Source: Cutaneotrichosporon cavernicola | Lineage: Eukaryota > Basidiomycota > Tremellomycetes > Trichosporonales > Trichosporonaceae | Reading direction: 5' to 3' | Assembly: GCF_030864355.1 (NCBI RefSeq) | Contig: NC_083395.1 | Span: forward strand, 2,728,001-2,792,000 | Length of the DNA: 64,000 nucleotides | Shown: positions 1-8,956 of the stretch, piece after piece | How the letters are laid out: the number at the start of each line of letters is the position of its first letter | Position numbering within the stretch: the stretch's first letter is position 1 | Notes under the pieces: generated by a model | Database searches by the model: none | What the model saw: only the letters and a program-made list of their open reading frames with translations | What the model was told of the DNA's origin: nothing | Program-made: the position numbers and the translations under genes

Positions 1-168
1 ATGCACCATGCACCAGTTGCCCTACAACCCTACTCGCCACGTTCCATTGCAGTGTATCCATCGTGACAGTGACCCACGTCCCAGTGACAAAAGTTTGATA
101 AAGTCAGCAACCTCAACGTCGCAACACACCATCGCCCTCTTCCTTCATCACCTTCGGCCATATACACC

Positions 169-879
169 ATGTCCGGTTCCCTCAGCCCCCCCAACCCATC
201 CCCCGGTCGACCCTCACGGTTCACCCCTCTTCCAAAAATCTACCGTAGCCCGACTCCTCCCCACCCCCCGCCCCCCTCGGGTGGCAACATAACCCTCACC
301 TTCATCCGCCACGAGGAGCCCTTCACAGCCAAGGGATGGTCTATCACCCCCTTCAAGGGATGGATCAACAAGTGGCCTGGTAACCGTCCCATTGCGTTGT
401 GGCACGACGACGCCCAGATCGACCCCAACGACTGTCCTGCCCAACTGGGGCTCAAGAACGGCGACGAGATCATCGTGATTGACGGTGAGCCTTTCCGAGT
501 TCAGCTGACGTCAGCTGGTAGTACCTATCCGCGTTCGCGTGTGATTTCGGACACGGTTACGCTTACGGACCCGCCTTCCCTCGTCCTCGAGGGCTCCGCG
601 TCCAACGGGGCTCCTGAACCCTCCGTGTCCAACGGTACGACCGAACCCGTCGTTTCCATGCCCATTTTGCCGGTTCCTCAGTTCTGGCCCGGTTCCCAGA
701 CCCCTCCCGAGCCCCGGAGTAACCATAGCCATGACAGCATCAGCGGCGACGAGAGCCCTAGTCACCGCAGCAACACGGTTAATAACGGAAGCGACACGGA
801 CGTGGACGAGGGTCTCGCCACCCCCAGCGAGTCGCCCGGTCTCGGATCCCCTTTCCGCCACAGTATGACGCTCAACTAG
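169..879 (+). CDS. Rad60/SUMO-like ubiquitin-fold protein
   Basis: Single-exon gene for 236 residues. After a Pro/Ser-rich start (residues 1-38), residues 39-110 read as a SUMO-like or Rad60-SLD beta-grasp fold: an ITLTF first strand, a TPFKGWINKW helix, and the late PAQLGLKNGDEIIVI stretch that matches the 'leDgDxIdv' end of SUMO. No diglycine follows. The protein instead runs into a Ser/Pro-rich, probably disordered tail, so it is unlikely to be conjugated to targets. The start was chosen because the ATG sits in a good context right before the fold. It is the first of three SUMO-fold genes on the same strand within 2.2 kb. The role is unknown; a non-conjugated SUMO-like adaptor is an inference. 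Confidence 0.6.
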   Translation: MSGSLSPPNPSPGRPSRFTPLPKIYRSPTPPHPPPPSGGNITLTFIRHEEPFTAKGWSITPFKGWINKWPGNRPIALWHDDAQIDPNDCPAQLGLKNGDEIIVIDGEPFRVQLTSAGSTYPRSRVISDTVTLTDPPSLVLEGSASNGAPEPSVSNGTTEPVVSMPILPVPQFWPGSQTPPEPRSNHSHDSISGDESPSHRSNTVNNGSDTDVDEGLATPSESPGLGSPFRHSMTLN

Positions 880-1330
880 AGCCAATGTATCGCAGAGCTG
901 TAGTTTTCTGAGACAAGAAAGCCTGTAGAGAGAGGAAGTATACATGTAGTCGAGCGCGTAAAGCCTGATTAACGTGGCAAGTGGCATTCCCTAAAACCGT
1001 TCAAAATGGTCTCTACTCGGTGGATGCGCAGAGGATGCTCCGGCAATCCGGCGACGACGCGACACCGACATATTAATGCTCCTGCGCAACAGAGGATGCT
1101 TTGCCCGCAAGGTGCAAGATGTCGGAGGTTGAGGTGAATGGCATGAATGGCGGGACGGTTGAATGTCTCAGCTGTGGAACGACTCGCAAACACCTCTGCA
1201 TCCAAATTTCTCTCCACCTATGAGAACATCGTTTTATCACTGTCATAATCATTCTTCCTCCCGCTCATTCTATTTACTTGTCACCTCTGTACCTGTACTC
1301 GTCCCATCAATCTCTTCATCACCAGCACAA
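880..1330. other. Intergenic spacer between SUMO-like genes 1 and 2
   Basis: No coding feature is supported here. The right part (about 1205-1330) becomes CT-rich in the way fungal promoters and leaders do just before the next ATG. Confidence 0.5.
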
Positions 1331-1668
1331 ATGTCAGACAACAACGCCCACATCAACGTCATGATCCGGGGCCAGGACGGCTCATTGAATCACTTCAAGG
1401 TCAAGCGGACCACAAAGTTCCACAAGCTGAAGCGCGGCTACGCCCAGTACCGGAGGATCGACGTCGCTTCGGTCCGTCTGTACTTTGACGGCCAACCTCT
1501 TCTCGACATGTTCACACCCAACGATGTGCCTGATCTGGACGACAATGCTGTCATCGACCACTTTGTCGAGCGTGAGTGTTTGCCTTCCCCCGGCTGATGG
1601 CAGAAGTTGGTGGCAGGAGTGTCCTTGCCGACGCGACCAAGACGTGGGTCGGCACACCGCTTCTCTAA
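1331..1668 (+). CDS. SUMO-like modifier with C-terminal diglycine (two exons)
   Basis: Exons 1331-1571 and 1604-1668, with a 32-base GT-AG intron that has a CTGAT branch site; 101 residues. The body is a compact SUMO: INVMIRGQDG strand, TTKFHKLKRGYAQ helix, VRLYFDGQ strand and the DNAVIDHFVEQ end. Splicing restores EQVGG, the diglycine at residues 83-84, followed by a 17-residue tail that a Ulp-type protease would have to remove. Without the splice the ORF runs on and loses the GG, which is strong support for the intron. It lacks an obvious N-terminal extension with an acceptor lysine. It may be the main SUMO (SMT3) or a divergent paralogue; its divergence from canonical SUMO favours a paralogue. 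No search was available to decide. Confidence 0.7.
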
Positions 1669-1746
1669 GATGCGTGTATGGTGTCAATCGGAGGTTGCAT
1701 CGACCTGGTGCCGATGACATGTTTGACGACAAGTTGGGATGGTCCG

Positions 1747-1788
1747 AGTGGTGAGTGGCGAGTGGCGAGTGGCGAGTGACGAGTGGTG
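1747..1788. repeat. Short GAGTGGC-type tandem repeat
   Basis: About five imperfect copies of a 7-base unit (gagtggc and close variants) lie between SUMO-like genes 2 and 3. It is a simple microsatellite; no function is seen. Confidence 0.7.
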
Positions 1789-1896
1789 GGACAGTAGCCT
1801 GAGTACGCGATACCTGTATACATGTACAATTCAATAGAGCACTTGCGAGCGTATATGCTAGAAAGTCGATTGTAGACTACTAGACAGGCCGATAAC

Positions 1897-2330
1897 ATGA
1901 GTATGGTTCAAGTTCTCCGCGCGTCCTCTCATCACATTCCAGCTCACCTTCCTCACACCCATTCTTCCTTCCTTCTTCCTTCGTTCTTCCTTCGTTCTTC
2001 CTTTCTCCCACTCATCCACAACTCTCACAACAACCGACCCCGATGTCCCCCCTCATGCGCAACTAAACGGTACCAAGACAAACCCACAACCAAGTTCGGG
2101 GAGCTCAAGCAAGCATATGCCGCCCGCAAGGGACTTGAAGCCGAGGAGATGGGGATTCGGTTGCTCTTCAAGCGACATACATCGGGTGAACGCGATTCAG
2201 CCGGGGACATGGAAATGAAAGTTGGGGATGCGGTGGACGTCTTGCTTGAGCGCGAGTCGGGGCAGCGCTGTGAGTCGTGAGTGCTGACAGAAGAGGTTGG
2301 CGGCCAGCTCTACTCCCCGGGTAGTACCGC
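1897..2330 (+). pseudogene. Third SUMO-like gene, probably decaying
   Basis: A SUMO core is clear: KPTTKFGELKQAYAARKG, then GIRLLFKR, then VGDAVDVLLE. The counterpart of the gene-2 intron lies at the same codon (2252-2290), but its donor is GC instead of GT; splicing it gives LLEQEVGG, again a diglycine. The first beta strand is not readable. The expected ATG at 2043 gives only MSPLMRN before a stop and is one base out of frame with the core, while the open frame upstream to 1897 just translates a CT-rich leader. After the GG the frame stays open to 2613 in low-complexity sequence. Either the gene uses another start and a GC-AG intron, or it is a decaying copy. I favour decay. Confidence 0.4.
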
Positions 2331-2349
2331 GCCCCCGAGCAAGACGCAC

Positions 2350-2523
2350 GGATCGACTCGATCGAGGAGCAGGTCATCCACATGCCCATCTCCGCTGAGT
2401 CCAATATGTTGCCACACTCGGCGACGACGACGTTCATGGCCACTGTCGTCCTGGACTCCCTGCCGGCTTCACGGCCTCGTTGACCACGATGGAGAGCATC
2501 AAGGCTTTCCGCGTGTTGGAGTA
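2350..2523 (+). pseudogene. Possible relic of a sugar isomerase (SIS) domain
   Basis: One frame from 2350 reads through EEQVIHMPISAESNMLPHSATTTFMATVVLDSL and stops at 2482. This resembles the end of a KpsF/GutQ-type SIS fold, where a 'lP' strand is followed by a Ser/Thr-rich phosphate loop and a 'gDaL' helix. After a shift of one base near 2462, AGFTASLTTMESIKAF continues as the next segment would, up to a TAG at 2521. There is no start and no upstream half. It is best read as a broken gene fragment; a chance resemblance is possible. Confidence 0.25.
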
Positions 2524-2769
2524 GCATGCAGAGTGAGAGTGACTAGCCGTGCGCCAACGTCAAGCGAGAGAGTAGGTATTCATCAGCATTCAAGTGACAG
2601 GGATGACCCATAGCGTTGGGTAGAACCCAAACTGAACAGCGCTGTGGGCGGTCGAGGGAAACCTTGCCCGGACAGCTGGATCCTAGGCACACAATCACGT
2701 GACTACTCAAGGTGGAGGAACCTCCACCTTGAAAGTTCGCACTCGCCACCCTCCAACGCTCCATCCACC

Positions 2770-4028
2770 ATGCCTCTCCCACCGCCAACGTCCCTCAGTC
2801 TCCCCCCCAAGCCCAGCACGGCTCGGTCCGCCGCTTCCAACTCTTCTGTGGAGAAGCAGGCATTTACCGCCGCGACCTCAGCCCCATCCCCGAAGTGCTC
2901 GATCTGCAAGTCTCCAGCAAAGTACACATGCCCGCGCTGTGCCGCGCGCTCCTGCTCCCTCCCTTGCTCCAAAGCACACAAGGAGAAGAAGGGATGTAGC
3001 GGTGTTCGCGATCCAGCCGCCTTTGTCCCACTGGCAAAGTTCACACAGGGCACGTGGGACGGCGACTATGCGTGGCTCGAGTCCACCCGACGCCAGGTCG
3101 CGGTGTTCGGGGAGGGCGTGAGCACCGACGAAGTGCGAGGCGCTGAAAGAGGGACAGGGAGGGGGAGAGGAAGAGGAAGGGGTGCCGCTCAAGTGGGCAG
3201 GCAGCGTAAACCCAAGACAGATGGGTTGAGGTGGGCCCTCGCACAGGTTGGGGCTGAGGTTGACGTACTGCCTGATGGGATGCAGAAACGGCGACAGAAC
3301 CAGAGTAGCTGGAACCACAAGTGAATCTGGGCCGGGAAGGCGGGACTGAGCTCTGGAGCTTGAGTGAGAGGAGAGCTGACACCAGAACCAAAACCTTGGC
3401 GATCACGATCCAACTCGTCCCCTCTGGCCGCCTGGCAGCCGACAAGATCGTACACGCGCGCGTGCGCGTTTTGCCGACGGCCGTGACGCTCAACTCACTC
3501 CTTCCCGAGTCGTTCTCCGACGTCGTCTTCGTTATGCCCTACCACATTCCCCGGCGGCGGGCCGCCGAGATCCGTCCGCCTGGACGCGGAGCATACTTCC
3601 CCCCTCTACCCGGTGGAAAGGGACTAGACGTCGCACTGCACGGTACGGCGTTCGTCGAGTTTCCCGTTATCCAGGTGTGGGCGCGCGATGAGTGGGAGCG
3701 TGCGGTGCGGAGCCGCGCAGTTGGGGTTATGCCGAGCTTGCAGCCGCCCCGAGTCGAGGAAGAGGAGGAGGAAGAGGAGCGGCCGACAAAGATGGCAAAG
3801 GTCGAGACTAGTGCTCTTGCTGGACTTGGTGATTATGGGGATTCAGAGGATGAGGATGAGGATGAGGATGAGGATGAGGAAGAGGGAGAGGTGGAGGGAG
3901 TTGCGGAGGAGGAGAGCGGAGAACAGGGGGAGACGGGGGAGACGGAGGAGGGCGGGGATATTACCCTCGACCCTGCCATGGCTGAGGCGCTGGGGAAGGC
4001 GCTGGAGGCCGACTTTGGTCCTGCTTAG
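2770..4028 (+). CDS. BCD1: BCD1, HIT-type zinc-finger box C/D snoRNP assembly factor
   Basis: Exons 2770-3320 and 3386-4028 (65-base intron); 397 residues. The HIT zinc finger has Cys43, Cys46, Cys54, Cys57, Cys62, Cys66, His70 and Cys76, followed by GVRDPAAFVPL. The family block PDGMQKRRQNQSSWN is joined by the splice to KTKTLAITIQL, which fixes the intron. A core domain follows to about residue 300, then a Glu/Asp-rich tail with a (GAGGAT)n-type run. In yeast BCD1 (ZNHIT6 in animals) is a nuclear assembly factor needed for stable box C/D snoRNAs, working with R2TP and Rsa1-type chaperones. The start is the first ATG after the promoter and lies 42 residues before the finger. The identification is firm. 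Confidence 0.88.
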
Positions 4029-4770
4029 TGCTGTATGCATATACCTTGCGTCTTGATTGGGGGGCCAGTCGGGCGGTATAGACTAGAGCTCTCTCGATGT
4101 CGAACGCGCAAAAGATGAACACGAGCGCGACGCACGCCACAGCCAAGAGGTTTGGGCGGAACGGGTTGAGAGAGGAGACGGCGACGTGGAGAAGATCGAC
4201 ATGACGGGGGCAACCACGATTCGGATGAGTCAGAAGCTAAACATGTCAGTCATCTGCCACCCATACGACACTGGACGGTCTGATCCTGCTCCAAACAGCC
4301 GGTGTAAGCTGAGATTTGGTTGAGGAAGCTGCACTTGCCCGCCGCGAGAGGCGCTGTGGACATTGCGGACAAGGTGCCACATTTGGTGTCGCCGAACACA
4401 AGCGACGGCGCAAAGACTGGCGAGTCGTTCAGAGACATTATAGTCTCGTATCTCGGGATAGGAATCCGGTGCAGGTACTGTATTCCAAATCGAGGGAGAA
4501 CTAAGATATGTTGCTTATTTTGTGGAAATCCCGTCAGAAGACGCAAGTAATTCAGCAACTAGCGCATGTCGGCTGATGGTCTCAGCTGATAAAAATTACC
4601 TTGAGCCAAGCCAACTTGTCAATACAGTACGTTCGCGTCTCTGAGACATTCAAACCGACTCGGTATATGTCATGTCCACATGATCTCGTTGCTCTACCAA
4701 ACAAACGCATACTTAATGGGTCTCTTTCCCCTCACCTCCCCACTCTCTTACATCAACCAACTCCCAAGCC
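4029..4770. other. Intergenic region with weak minus-strand coding hints
   Basis: No confident gene. On the minus strand, a stretch near 4070-4200 reads SLNPFRPNLLAVACVALVF and continues like a membrane anchor, and 4253-4438 has a short ATG frame (MSLNDSPVFAPSLVFGDTKC). The two could be exons of a small gene, but I found no splice that keeps phase between them, so no CDS is called. Confidence 0.3.
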
Positions 4771-5543
4771 ATGTCGTTTTACATAGGATACGAAGCTCAC
4801 GCCGCCCTCTGCTGGGCTCTATCCATCTCCCTCTGTATTCTGGCGAAACATCATGACGGGATCGCACGCACCATTCGGCCGATGGATCTCTACCGCCCAC
4901 TGTAAGTCTCCCTCTAAGTATATCTAACACCAGCCCAAACCTCCTCCTCCTCGGAACTCTGGATACCTTGAACCTGGGGTATTTCCTCGCATCGGTCCTG
5001 GTCCTCGTCTTCGCCTCCCTGTGCACATTCCCACCGGTTTTATGGTACCTCATCCCCACGGGCATCATCACTGCCCTGGGGCTCTCTCGCCTCACCTCAA
5101 GCCAACTGTCCCCCCTCTTCCCGGCACCAATCAACGTCGACGTCCTCCTGTGGGACGAGTACGGCCACCTCCCTCCGGCCCACAGCATGAACTACCGCGG
5201 CGACATCAGTTCTGGTAAGATCCTCCTACTCCGCAGCAAGGGGATCGAACCCGAACTCTGGAGCCGCGAAAACAGCCCCGACCCACCCCGGGTCATACGC
5301 GCCCGCGAACAGAAGGCTTTCGACGAAAAAAGACTGGCTGCGAGCCTCAAATGGGAGGCACTCAAGGCAGCGCTGAGGGCCCGACGGGAGAGGGAGGAGC
5401 TGGAGTACGCCCGTAAGAAGTTGCACGCTGCCGTGAAGAGGGCTGCTGAGAACTCTGAGCGCCAGCGTGTGAGGAGAGAGCTTGAGGAGCAGTGGGATAT
5501 GAGTTGGGAGCCGAAGCGGGTGCCTCGCAGAGTTAGGGGTTAA
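4771..5543 (+). CDS. Small multi-pass membrane protein, unknown family
   Basis: Exons 4771-4901 and 4934-5543 around a 32-base intron with a CTAAC branch site; 246 residues. The N-terminal half holds about three hydrophobic segments (HAALCWALSISLCILA near residues 10-25, a long stretch near 55-85 that includes FLASVLVLVFASLCTF, and WYLIPTGIITALGLS near 85-100). Residues 150-240 form a highly charged Arg/Glu/Lys helix, probably coiled coil, ending in a basic tail. I do not recognise the family. A membrane-anchored coiled-coil protein of an internal membrane is the most that can be said. The splice removes an in-frame stop and joins two hydrophobic segments, which supports the model. Confidence 0.6.
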
Positions 5544-5987
5544 TTTGTTAGGATCATGCATTATAATTGTTCGTTTTCTATCGTTGACGTGGGAGTCTGA
5601 AAACACCACAGACGAGTTGGGTTGCGCAGAACCTGGAAGTGAAGAATTCCAGAAATGAGGGCACGATTAGAGCAGTGAGGGTGCATGACCAGTCTTTGCG
5701 ACTGCGCGTAGGCGGACTCACCCTCTTTAACAGTGTTCCGTGGCTCCACGCGAGTCACACCAGCCAGGACAACATCTGGTCCATCTCGGCCTCTGTCTAT
5801 CTCTGGCTCATCTCGCTCGTCGCTCAGGATGGCGGCACGCCACCCCACCCACGTTCTTGCACCACACAGTTATAACAAACGCATCCATACAATCCATCGT
5901 ACAAGCAGTCCCTGGTACTTGTCAACCCCAGCCGCTGCGTCTCCCTAGTTGTCGAGTCGCGCGGCGCATTAGAACTCCCATTGTGCT
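5544..5987. other. Convergent intergenic spacer
   Basis: Sequence between the 3' ends of the membrane-protein gene and SGF29. I see no gene or RNA in it. Confidence 0.5.
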
Positions 5988-6869
5988 CTACCGGTCACCG
6001 GGGTGCTGAGGTTAGCGCCCATCTGAAGCGCCACTTACCATGATGACGTAACCCTTGTCCACGTCGAGCACGCTATCGCCGTCATCAACAAACGCGAGGC
6101 GGTACTGGCCAGACTTTGCGCTTGAATCGGGCCTGGCTCCGCGCGCGGTCCGCCCCATCCCCGTACCGGGAATTGGGGGGGACACGACAGTTGCGCGGTA
6201 GAAACTCGTCGTCTCAGGATACAGTGCGAGGACCTGGGTACCGCGCGGAAAGTCCTCGAGGTTGGACGGGTGCGAGGGACTAGATACTGGCGCATCGGGA
6301 TCGGGAAGGAGGAGAATGTCGCGCAGGCGTGCAGACCAGCGGAGAGAGGTATCGTCGGCGTCCTGGACTTCGTAGCGCTTATCGCCGACCATCTTGCGCA
6401 CAATACCCAGGATCCACTCGTCCTCCTCGTCTTTGACCTTGCCGCCGTGCGCGCCAGACTTCTGCTTGACGACAATCTTGCGTCCGGGGCGCAACGGCAT
6501 CTGTTCACTCTCGGCGCGCGCGCGTTTCTGCTCACGCGCAGGCGTGCCTGCACGTACCTGTGGCGAGGGGAGCGAGGATAGCTCGGATTGCGTCGGCGGC
6601 GCTGGTGACGCCGACATGACGCTCGGCCGTCGCTTACGCTTCACGCCTGAGGGAGGAGTGAGGAGGCCCTCAACTGGGGGCGAAGCGCGCGGCGTCTCGC
6701 CCCCATTAGCGGCGTTGCGACGCAGGTCGATCAGCGCAGTGATCTGATCAATCGCCACGTCAAGTCTCTCCTTCTGGGCGAGCGCGCCGCGACGGTCCGA
6801 GTCGGCACCGCCATCTTGGCGCTCCATGCCGCGCAGGGTGTCGATGAACCTATGCCATGCCTCGGTCAT
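5988..6869 (-). CDS. SGF29: SGF29, SAGA complex tandem-Tudor subunit
   Basis: Exons 6869-6039 and 6005-5988 (33-base intron); 282 residues. The N-terminal helix (AWHRFIDTLRGM and LAQKERLDVAIDQITALI) is followed by a Ser/Pro-rich linker with basic patches. The SGF29 tandem Tudor comes next, with EWILGIVRKMVGDKRYEVQD for the first lobe and RGTQVLALYPETTSFYRATV for the second, ending in YRLAFVDDGD and GYVIM. The small last exon adds HPGDR and a stop. SGF29 reads H3K4 methylation for SAGA and brings its Gcn5 acetylase module to promoters. The LYPxTTxFYxA motif is diagnostic. It is divergent from the CREG-like gene across about 1 kb. Confidence 0.85.
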
Positions 6870-7898
6870 GGCTGTTGTTCATGTTGTTCAACAAAAGAGG
6901 TCAAAGCGTGAGCGGGGTGAGCGGGGTGGCAGGTCCGTGCCACAAGTAACCAATGAATGAACCAATGGAATGGAATAACAGTAGGTTGGAGATGTGGAGA
7001 GAGAGAGAGAGAGAAGAGAAGCGAGTGCGTCAGTGCCACATCCATGCACATTGTTGAGAATTCTCACCCTGCTCAGTCTCGACAGATGCCCTTCCACTGA
7101 GGACGCGAGCGCGCGACATGGCCAGAGGAAGTGGAGGGTGAGGGTGGATGGAAGTAATGTTGTGATTTGGTGGTGGATTGGTAGAGTGGAGGTGGTTGAT
7201 TGATAGAGATAGGAATCCAAGGTTCAGCCGATCAGAGCGTGGCGGTGATGTGGCTGCCTACTGGCTGACCGAGGTCGGCCCGACTAGAGCGAATATGACC
7301 GGTTATACCGACTGAGTGTAAGCAGTGTACAAGAACAAAAGTCTACGTGGCTCAACAACGAGTATGTGAGAGAGACAAGGTCCAGAGAGATCAGAAGAGT
7401 GGATGGGTAAAAGGAAGATAGAGTATGGGGATGGGAATGTTTATATTAGATGTTTTGATGTTGAGAGGGAAGGGAAGAATGCGTGAGAGTGTGAGGGTGA
7501 GAGTGAGACAGGCAGCAACGATGTCTCGCCCAACACGTGGCATTTGATCCCGTTGAATTCTAGTCGGTGGTTCGATTCCCACCACCTGCAAAGCAGCCAG
7601 CCAGCCTTTTCGTGCTTGCCCCGTTAGTGACAATCGGCCGTCACCGAGCCCTGGTAAGTGAGGGGTTCGGGTCCGGATCAAGGTGACGTCGGGCTTGGCA
7701 CTCGCCACCCACTCATTATCAGATAATCTACCTCATCGGCCGACACTGTCCCACTCTGTCCCACGCAGCGCGCTCTGCATCTCATCTTGATCCGAACTAT
7801 CAAGGCCCGCTGACCGACCACGTAGATACTGAGCTTGTATATTTATCAGTAACCATCCCCACTCGTCTTTCCTAGAAGCCTCTCCCTCCCAACACACC
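6870..7898. promoter_or_regulatory. Divergent upstream region of SGF29 and the CREG-like gene
   Basis: About 1 kb without a supported gene. It holds a short (GA)n run near 6996-7012 and an isolated tRNA B-box-like stretch near 7568-7582. It should contain the promoters of both neighbours; no specific sites are assigned. Confidence 0.5.
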
Positions 7899-8822
7899 AT
7901 GTACATCTCTGCGCTCGTCCTCGCCGCCGTCGTCGCGGCCAAGCCTTTCCAGATGTCGATGCAGCCTCCTCATCGCGAGACCGAGGCTGAGGCTAGTAAG
8001 TCCTTATCCCATATCTGACCCATCTAACATCAGCCGCCAACGCAGCCCGCCTAGCCACCCACGTAACCATCGGAACCATGGCGTCCATCTTCCCCTCTGG
8101 CTCCAACGCCGGCCACCCCTTTGCACTTATGGACACCCGTAAGATCCCCCTTCCTTCCACTCGCTAAAGCCAGACGCTCCATGCCACCCCGACGGGGCGC
8201 TGACATTCATCTCGATGCCGATCTCACTCATGCAGCGTAACCTCAAGGCTACTGGCGGGAAAGCATCTTACGCCCTCGCTACGCCACTCCAGCCGGCAAG
8301 GCATAACGAGTACGCCCTCCCCCGGGTCTCGTTCATTGGTGTAGGTCTAATTTTCTAATTTAGGGGTTGGCTGATGACAGAACCTCACTGTGCTCGATGA
8401 CGTAGATGAGAACGAGCATGAGCGGTTGCGCGAGTGTTTCGTTTCGTACCACCCCGACGCTGCGTGGTGGATTCCGAAGGATTCGCGTGGCGCGCACACG
8501 TCACGATGGTCTCGATTGTGGGTTACCATAACTTGAGATGCTCATGTCTAGGGACGTTGATACGATCTACTACGTTGGCGGGTTTGGAAAGTGAGTGTTT
8601 CTCCAATGATGAGGTGATGAGGAGGTGTGAAGTGATCAGCGGGTGTTTCGCTGGCTCTAAGAGCTTGGTACAACGTGCTGGTCGAGCTGAGAGGAAATGG
8701 AGCGCGTCGAGGTGATGAGAATGGACAGAGTTGACCACAGCGTCGGATGGATTGGTCACATCCCCGTCGAGAACTTTGCCAAGGAGCTTGACAAGGAGAA
8801 GAAGAACAAGCGCAAGCACTAA
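7899..8822 (+). CDS. Secreted CREG-like FMN-binding split-barrel protein
   Basis: Six exons: 7899-7995, 8034-8138, 8174-8340, 8381-8517, 8552-8590 and 8741-8822; 208 residues. A signal peptide (MYISALVLAAVVAAKP) leads into a CREG/PPOX-like fold: AARLATHVTIGTMAS, HPDGALTFISMPISLMQRNL, RVSFIGNLTVL, then a Cys-containing helix and the strongly conserved end IYYVGGFGNVGWIGHIPVE. The tail is Lys-rich. All exon phases close, and the last, longer intron (150 bases) is fixed by joining GGFGN to VGWIG. The family has the pyridoxamine-phosphate-oxidase barrel, but CREG members are usually secreted or vacuolar glycoproteins without proven catalysis. The biochemical role here is unknown. Confidence 0.75.
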
Positions 8823-8956
8823 GTCGCCAAGCGAGAGGGGCGGTGATACTGCCGCAGATCTTGTCACAGATCTTGTCACAGCGAACGCCAAGTTGGAACG
8901 ATGGCCCAGCATAAGGGTAGCTTAGCCGTGTCGTAAACTATGCACAAAACTATCTA

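Noticed and set aside
7555..7600. tRNA-like B-box (GGTTCGATTCC) in the SGF29-CREG spacer
   Set aside because: The T-arm does not pair with a seven-base loop, and no matching acceptor or anticodon arm is found upstream, so it is taken as chance or a relic.
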